A stretch of DNA of 64,000 nucleotides, taken from positions 310,001 through 374,000 of the forward strand of contig JAWNGF010000006.1 in assembly GCA_037039685.1 (NCBI GenBank), written 5' to 3'. The position numbers were made by a program, and so were the translations under genes. The notes under the pieces are model-generated. The model ran no database searches and was not told the DNA's origin. It was given only the letters and a program-made list of their open reading frames with translations. Source of the DNA: Ceratobasidium sp. AG-K (taxonomy: Eukaryota > Basidiomycota > Agaricomycetes > Cantharellales > Ceratobasidiaceae). Positions 58,801 through 64,000 of this stretch are shown here, in pieces. How positions within the stretch are numbered: the first letter of the stretch is position 1; every line of letters begins with the position of its first letter.

Positions 58801-60092
58801 CCGTCAAAGATGTGTTGGCCATGGAGAAGCAGACCCAACGCCATCATGAATTGGCATCTGAATGGCAGAATTTGCTTCAGAAGATTCGAAACTCGGGTCA
58901 ATTTGACAATTTTATGTCCCGCCGTAGCGCAAGCGAGCTGAAGTCTGCGGCCCAGTCCGGCCCAGTCATAGTTATCAACGTTGATTCTAGCCGATGCGAT
59001 GCGCTTATCGTGCTTCCAAACACAGAAAAAATATCCCATGTACCGCTTCCGACGTTTACATTGAGTAAAGCCGAGAGTGCTCGCTCTCAGCTAGTATCAA
59101 TCATTGGTGGTAGAGGTAATAGGGCGCGTTATGTTGGAAAACTACTGCCTAAATCCAAAGGCGGCTCAATCGAAGATATGCTCGAAACAGTCTGGTCAGA
59201 TTTAGTTAAACCAATACTAGTAGACTTTCTTGGCTATGCGGTGAGCACCAACTGATTGTTATCTCTCATGGCCGGCACATTTATCATAGATTTATAGCGT
59301 GGGTTGTCTATTGATGAACTTCCACGAATCACATGGTGCACAACTGGACCTCTTTCGTTCCTGCCTCTCCACGCTGCTGGCTGCTATCATTCGGGTGGTT
59401 CGCGGCTAAACGTCATGGATCTCGTCATATCTTCGTACACACCGACTTTAAGCGCGCTGATTGATTCGGATTACTCCCCTAGTCTCAGCTTTGGTATATT
59501 AGCTGTTGGTCAAGAACAAACACCCGGGCTTGACCCATTGCCAAACACGGCGCTAGAGCTGTCCGTGATAAAGAACCTCGCGTCAGGAATCCGCTTCACA
59601 GAGCTGGATGGCACTAATGCGTCGGTCAATGCCGTACTTAATGCAATGGAGGAGCATAACTGCGTACATCTGGCGTGCCATGCCAGTCAAAATCCAGACA
59701 GCCCAGCTCATAGCATGTTTCATTTACATGACGGAGGTCTCACCCTCGAATCCATCACCAATCGGTCGTTCAAGAACAAGACGCTGGCATTCTTGTCTGC
59801 ATGCCAGACGGCTGCTGGCGACGGCAAGAGACCCGACGAATCGATTCATCTAGCTGCTGGGATGCTTATGGCGGGATATCCCAGTGTTATAGCTACGATG
59901 TGGTCAATCTGGGATGAAGATGGGCCGGAGGTTGCTGGTAACGTGTATGCACAGTTGATAAAGGGCGGGAAAATGGACGGTAGGGACACTGCAAGAGCAC
60001 TGCATACAGCCATCATCAAGCTACGTAAGAAAGTCAAGCTTGATTCGAATGGGTTTCAGCGATGGGTGCCTTTCATCCATATTGGGGTATGA
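55839..60092 (+). CDS. TPR-CHAT protein, unit 4, 1340 aa
   Basis: Five exons join in frame: 55839-55915, 55973-56031, 56086-56206, 56270-59240, 59298-60092. Domain order as in units 2 and 3: helical N-terminus, about 15 TPR-like 45-residue repeats (about 105-800), linker with AISAGDYDLALEWLEQGRS, CHAT domain on the last exon (1077-1340). Dyad His1204 (HLACHA) and Cys1245 (LSACQT) intact; spacing of 41 residues as in the other copies. An insertion-like divergent stretch follows the first repeat (about 56520-56640). Closest to broken unit 1 (shared promoter box and YGTRVYSFGELARTDINQ). Expected to act as a partner-controlled cysteine protease in the cytosol; substrate unknown. Confidence 0.92.
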
Positions 60093-61969
60093 TGTCCTGC
60101 TAGATTGAATAATAATAAGTCACGAGCTATGCAACGATGCTGTTTTGGAATCCGCCTGTACATATGTCAACAAGATCTGATTCCCTCCCAGATCTCTGTA
60201 ATATATACTGGGACGTTACAGAGACCTCTAACGAGCCAGGAGCTAACTTATACTCGACTTTGCCAACGTACATGCAATAGTTTGCCACAGCCACCCGCCC
60301 ACAGAGCACGGAGGCGGATGACATAAGTAGATCAGGGTCCTACATCAAAGTGTCCTCGGGTCACTCAAACTCTACCGCAATCGTTCTAGCAAAACTACGA
60401 TCAAGTCTCCCCGCCTCCTAATCGCCCAAAGATGGGGCTGCGTTTTCCACCATTTACTCAATTCCGGGTAGGGGGGATGTGGCTTCAAGCTGATTCAATC
60501 GTCGATTCGACAGAACTCACAGTCGCCTCCGGGCCTTTCCCCGGGCTATCATCAACGAGAACCTATTCGGAGACTCTTAAAACTTGTTCAGCAGGAGCTT
60601 CAACACTCAAAGGATGGAACTGACCCATTTACTGGATTATGGTGGGACATCATCCAAATACTCGCATGTCGTGGTGCTAACAATACCTCAAGTGTGGCAT
60701 CATACTACGATATTCTTGCGCTTTTTAGGCATTCTGTCACGTAAGGTCAAAACTGTGCTGAGGCCGAATTGATCGAGTGCGATATTTTATTCCCTCAAAT
60801 TTACCCGAGTCTGGATCATCCTATCTCAAACAGTACGTGCCTCACGCCCGACGTGCTTATTAGAGGAACCCTCTTAACACGCCTCAGGTGTACAACAGAC
60901 ACAAACTTTGACAATGCTCCGGGTCCGAGACTTGAATGGGCGCTAGGGCGCCTCTTGGAGAATGCCCCCATTCTTGTGGCCATCATCAGAAGGGTGGAAG
61001 GCTTGGCAAGCAAGTACCAGAGTGCCAATAACGGAAACATCAGTTTGCCGACCCGAACTCAAGCAACTTCAAAACAGATCAAATGTCTTGTTTGGAATCC
61101 CACTCAAGTCAACAAAAAACCCTCGTGCGGCTTGGCTGCCTGTTCCACTTGCGCTGCTAGACGATTTTTTTCCGAGCTGCTATCCCGGTACGAACAAAAT
61201 TCGCAAGCACAATTGTTACCTGTTTCACACGTTATGGGAAAGGGCAATTTGTAAAAGTTTCTGCCCAGTGATTAGCATCGGTTATGACTTGGGGTCGACA
61301 CTGGTCAAAATTGCAGTCCAAAGATGGTCTCAGGATTTTGCCTGGGAAGATGGTTTGAGCGCGAACATAGCAGCCAGGACGTTCCATTCAGCTACAAATG
61401 TTCAGCCAAAGCTTCACAAGGAGAAAATGCCTAGTGAATTGTTTGGTATTTCTTTATTTGACACTGTTATAACCTGATGGGTCTGATTGAACATGTGTCT
61501 CCTTAACAGGGTTACTCGTAGATGTATTTAAGTAGCGTAATTCACAGTTTTAATTCCACAACGCTGGTGCACCCTACATAGTCTGAGGTTCTAACTAATA
61601 GATAAAATTTATGAAATCATACCAGCCACCCTCGCTGGCTCGCAGTGTACTCAAATTAACAAGGATAATTTGGGATGTGCACTCCTGCCCACTGGGAGTA
61701 CACATAAGCCAGTAAGCAACCGTGCTCGTCCAGTTTACATTGCTGTGGAATCGAGCTGAAGTATACACCCTTACCCAATCTTGGTAAAAGACCATGTGCT
61801 AGCACGCTGGCAGTTAAATACAACTTCTTCCAGGTCTCATCTAACATACAATGCGTTGTCAAAGAGTTTGGGTAAGAGCCTACATTTAAACCAGCCAAGA
61901 AAGAATGGGCGTGCTTACAATCATTTATCAGCTTGCTTTGACGAGATTGCAATCAAGATGATATGCAGC
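60093..61969. other. Downstream of the array, no gene recognised
   Basis: The longest ORF is 60769-61254 on the plus strand (161 codons), overlapped by another frame (60962-61477). Neither shows a domain, a repeat or splice support, so I do not call them. Confidence 0.35.
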
Positions 61970-61974
61970 ACCCA

Positions 61975-62433
61975 TGTTGTAAGCTTCTTCTTGGTAGCTA
62001 TGAGACAAGCCACAACAGAGAGTGGATGGCACTAAGACCTAAGAGACCTCTTGAATTGCACCACACTTAAGTGGATGTAGACTCTTAAGGGTAGGGGTGG
62101 TTCAAAGTGTCACTCAAAGGGGATGTTTGACGAGACAAAACAAGCTGGGGTTACCAGGCTTGTTGGTCCTCTATATATATTCAAAAAGCAACCAAGTCAT
62201 ACAAGACGCAGCCACAACAAGTCATACATACAAGCCAGTCAGGAGTGTCCAAGTGAGTCATGCTGCACAGGCAGTCATGACTCATACAAAAGCACAGCCA
62301 CGTTACACAGTGTAACAGAAACAACCACAAGAAGGTGGCAACGCGGCAAACAGAAACACGACACGAGGCAAGAGGCAAAGAACAAGCGGACAAGACAACA
62401 GACAAGTCCAATGGAGGGAGCTGGCTCACGACA
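61975..62433 (-). repeat. Solo LTR of element A family
   Basis: 459 bases, TGTTGTAAGC to CTCACGACA, flanked by a perfect five-base duplication ACCCA (61970-61974 and 62434-62438). It shows that the family also inserted outside the block between units 2 and 3. Confidence 0.9.
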
Positions 62434-62438
62434 ACCCA

Positions 62439-63342
62439 AGCCCCTTTCCATAGAAGGATCGAGAATGTGCAAGGCAAATCTCAAAGTGGGCTAAGGTATC
62501 TTGACAGGGACAATTTCATGCACACGGAGTGTGATCCAATTGGCCATGGAAACAACGCAAATGTTGATTATATCGGTATTCCGCAACTTTGGTCAGGCCA
62601 CCAGTTGTCATTATGGGGCCAACAATTTGGTTCTATCTTCTAGCAATATAACTTGGTGGATGCCCACATACATCATGCGGATTGGGGCTTAAGCAAGTTG
62701 CAAGACTAGTTGGCGTCCCTTGCCTTCATGCAACTCTTTCCAGAGTTTCTGTGGATTATGAAACCAAGTGCTATAGCTCACTAATGTAAGTTTCCAGAAG
62801 TTCAATTTATCACGGTTGTGGCTCACCTCTCGAATGCACTCCCCAGATCACGTGTTGCTATTCTTCTAAGTGTCAGTGTAATTATGATCCATGCTGGATC
62901 AACTTGGCCTGGATGTGTGCTGATTCCTAGACAAGCCACATTGCTGACAATCATCCTATCATAACTCAACTCTTGGCCCAGGCATTGAGATAAGCAATTG
63001 CCACACCGTAACACTGGACTAAGAAGCATAGGTGAATAAATTATTTTGAACCAAGAAATCTTCATTTAGATACTGACACCAAGCTCGGCCTTTGGTTCAT
63101 CATTTGAGAATAAAGATGTTCTGTCAAACTCGCCTCACGACTAACAAGTTTCTCCTTTTGCCTCTTTTGCCATGCATGCCCGCTCCGGAGAAGCTCCTGC
63201 TTGTGGGGAGGCACTAGCAAACCAGTGAGAACACTTGGCCTGGTATCTATTGAGCATTTTATCCTGCCTTTATAAGAAGCCACTGGGATTGAACAAATGC
63301 TTGCCATTCACTGGCTCTTTTCTTTTCTTCCACCTGCCCACT
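62439..63342. other. Intergenic, upstream of GH3 gene
   Basis: No gene or repeat recognised; the final part is the presumed GH3 promoter. Confidence 0.4.
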
Positions 63343-64000
63343 ATGAAGATGGTAGTTTGGTCCGGTTTTTTGCTTGTTGCATCAGCGCCCGTGGCATTGG
63401 TGCAAGGTGGCACATCTAAATCCACATTATACTCCTTTAGCACAACTTGCACTACGACTCACACCACTACCAAGACTTTGACATCTACATCTGTTCCATC
63501 TGGTTGCCCTCTTTACAAAGACCCTAATGCACCTATCAAGGCTTGCATCAAGGATTTGATTCCTTGTATGACCATTGAAGAAAAAGTCACACAAATTATT
63601 CAAGGAGATATTAGTGGGTGGATGAACATGTCTGACCCCAAGGACAACACTCTCACATTTGTACTACTGTGCCATAATTTTCCATGACTGACACGCTGCT
63701 ATTAGTCACAATGCAACTGGACTTGTAGAAATGATGAAGTACAAGGCAGGCTCTATTTGGGGTAGGTTCCATGCAATATGCCAGATATTTCACTAACATA
63801 CTCGGAAGCAGGTTATTGCACCCCCTATGAGAAATATGTGTTAGTGACGACCTCTCTTTAGCTGTTTTTTTTTCTATATTCACTAGCCCTCTAGGTACGC
63901 CTTCAATGTTGGCCAAAAATACTTGATGGAAAACACAACACTTGGGACTCCGGCTATGTTCCAGTCTGAAGGCATGTATTATTGTTGGCTATCAGAGCTT
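63343..64000 (+). CDS. Secreted GH3 glycoside hydrolase (beta-glucosidase-like), 5' part only
   Basis: ATG 63343 begins a signal peptide (MKMVVWSGFLLVASAPVALV), then a Thr/Ser-rich spacer and the GH3 N-terminus YKDPNAPIKACIKDLI, MTIEEKVTQIIQGDISGW. Later exons give LVEMMKYKAGSIWG, then TPYEKYV (donor gttagt at about 63841) and YAFNVGQKYLMENTTLG ... FQSEG to the window edge, where a GC-type donor may follow. The family releases glucose or other sugars from cell-wall glucans outside the cell. The catalytic Asp lies beyond the window. The first intron (from about 63662 or 63670 to 63706) does not join cleanly in the expected frame, so an unusual splice or damage is possible. Confidence 0.75.

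Noticed and set aside
14930..60092. Link to the bacterial CRISPR-associated TPR-CHAT protease system
   Set aside because: No Cas protein, gRAMP or CRISPR array is present and the genome is fungal; only the protease architecture is shared.
60769..61477. Two overlapping plus-strand ORFs of 161 and 171 codons
   Set aside because: They overlap in different frames, start at weak codons and match no family; neither could be favoured.
1..64000. tRNA, rRNA and riboswitch genes
   Set aside because: I saw no cloverleaf, rRNA or riboswitch core by eye; a covariance-model scan would be needed to exclude small RNAs.

Overview
This window is nuclear DNA of a filamentous fungus. Short GT-AG introns of about 40-60 bases interrupt almost every gene, and the recognisable families are fungal: a Zn2Cys6 transcription factor, TPR-CHAT proteins, a secreted GH3 glycosidase, Tnp2/Plavaka-type DNA transposons and chromodomain Ty3/gypsy elements. 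The mix suggests an agaricomycete basidiomycete, possibly Rhizoctonia/Ceratobasidium. The genus is an inference from family content, not a measurement.

Layout. 1-2392 (minus) is most of a Zn2Cys6 transcription factor gene cut by the left edge. 2.9-7.1 kb holds a decayed Tnp2 transposase and small hypothetical genes. 8.3-60.1 kb is a four-fold tandem duplication. Each unit is a copy of 'gene A' (Rossmann-like N-terminus, basic Ser/Arg-rich tail) followed about 250 bases to 1.5 kb downstream by a large TPR-CHAT gene on the same strand. Gene A is nearly complete only in unit 1 (8319-10223) and is a relic at 12.7, 44.9 and 55.0 kb. The TPR-CHAT gene is broken in unit 1 (10464-12026) and open in unit 2 (14930-18663, 1163 aa), unit 3 (46798-53777, 2241 aa) and unit 4 (55839-60092, 1340 aa). 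I could join all five exons of these three in frame; exons 2 and 3 are 59 and 121 bases in every unit, and the CHAT domain starts on its own exon. The length differences come from the number of 45-residue TPR-like repeats (about 11, 35 and 15).

Units 2 and 3 are pushed apart by about 26 kb of transposons (19.5-44.8 kb), nested in layers: a Plavaka-like relic; gypsy LTR family B; a complete gypsy element A (22298-29522, duplication CTGTG) inside one B LTR; a solo A LTR and a Tc1/mariner element inside another B LTR; a solo LTR D (34602-35016, duplication ATAGG); and a complete 8.9-kb gypsy element C (35927-44787, duplication GAGGG). Coding damage is mostly nonsense or active-site changes explained by C-to-T or G-to-A, and all 13 differences between the two C LTRs are transitions at CpG. 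This points to a RIP-like or methylation-driven mutation process. All three gypsy families carry a further ORF after pol.

The right end has a solo A LTR (61975-62433, duplication ACCCA) and the start of a secreted GH3 glycoside hydrolase gene (63343 onward). The most interesting system is the TPR-CHAT array: three putative His/Cys protease-fold proteins with recently amplified repeat sensors, co-duplicated with gene A, in an architecture resembling regulated proteases and the hypervariable-repeat receptors used in fungal self/non-self recognition. That role is inference.
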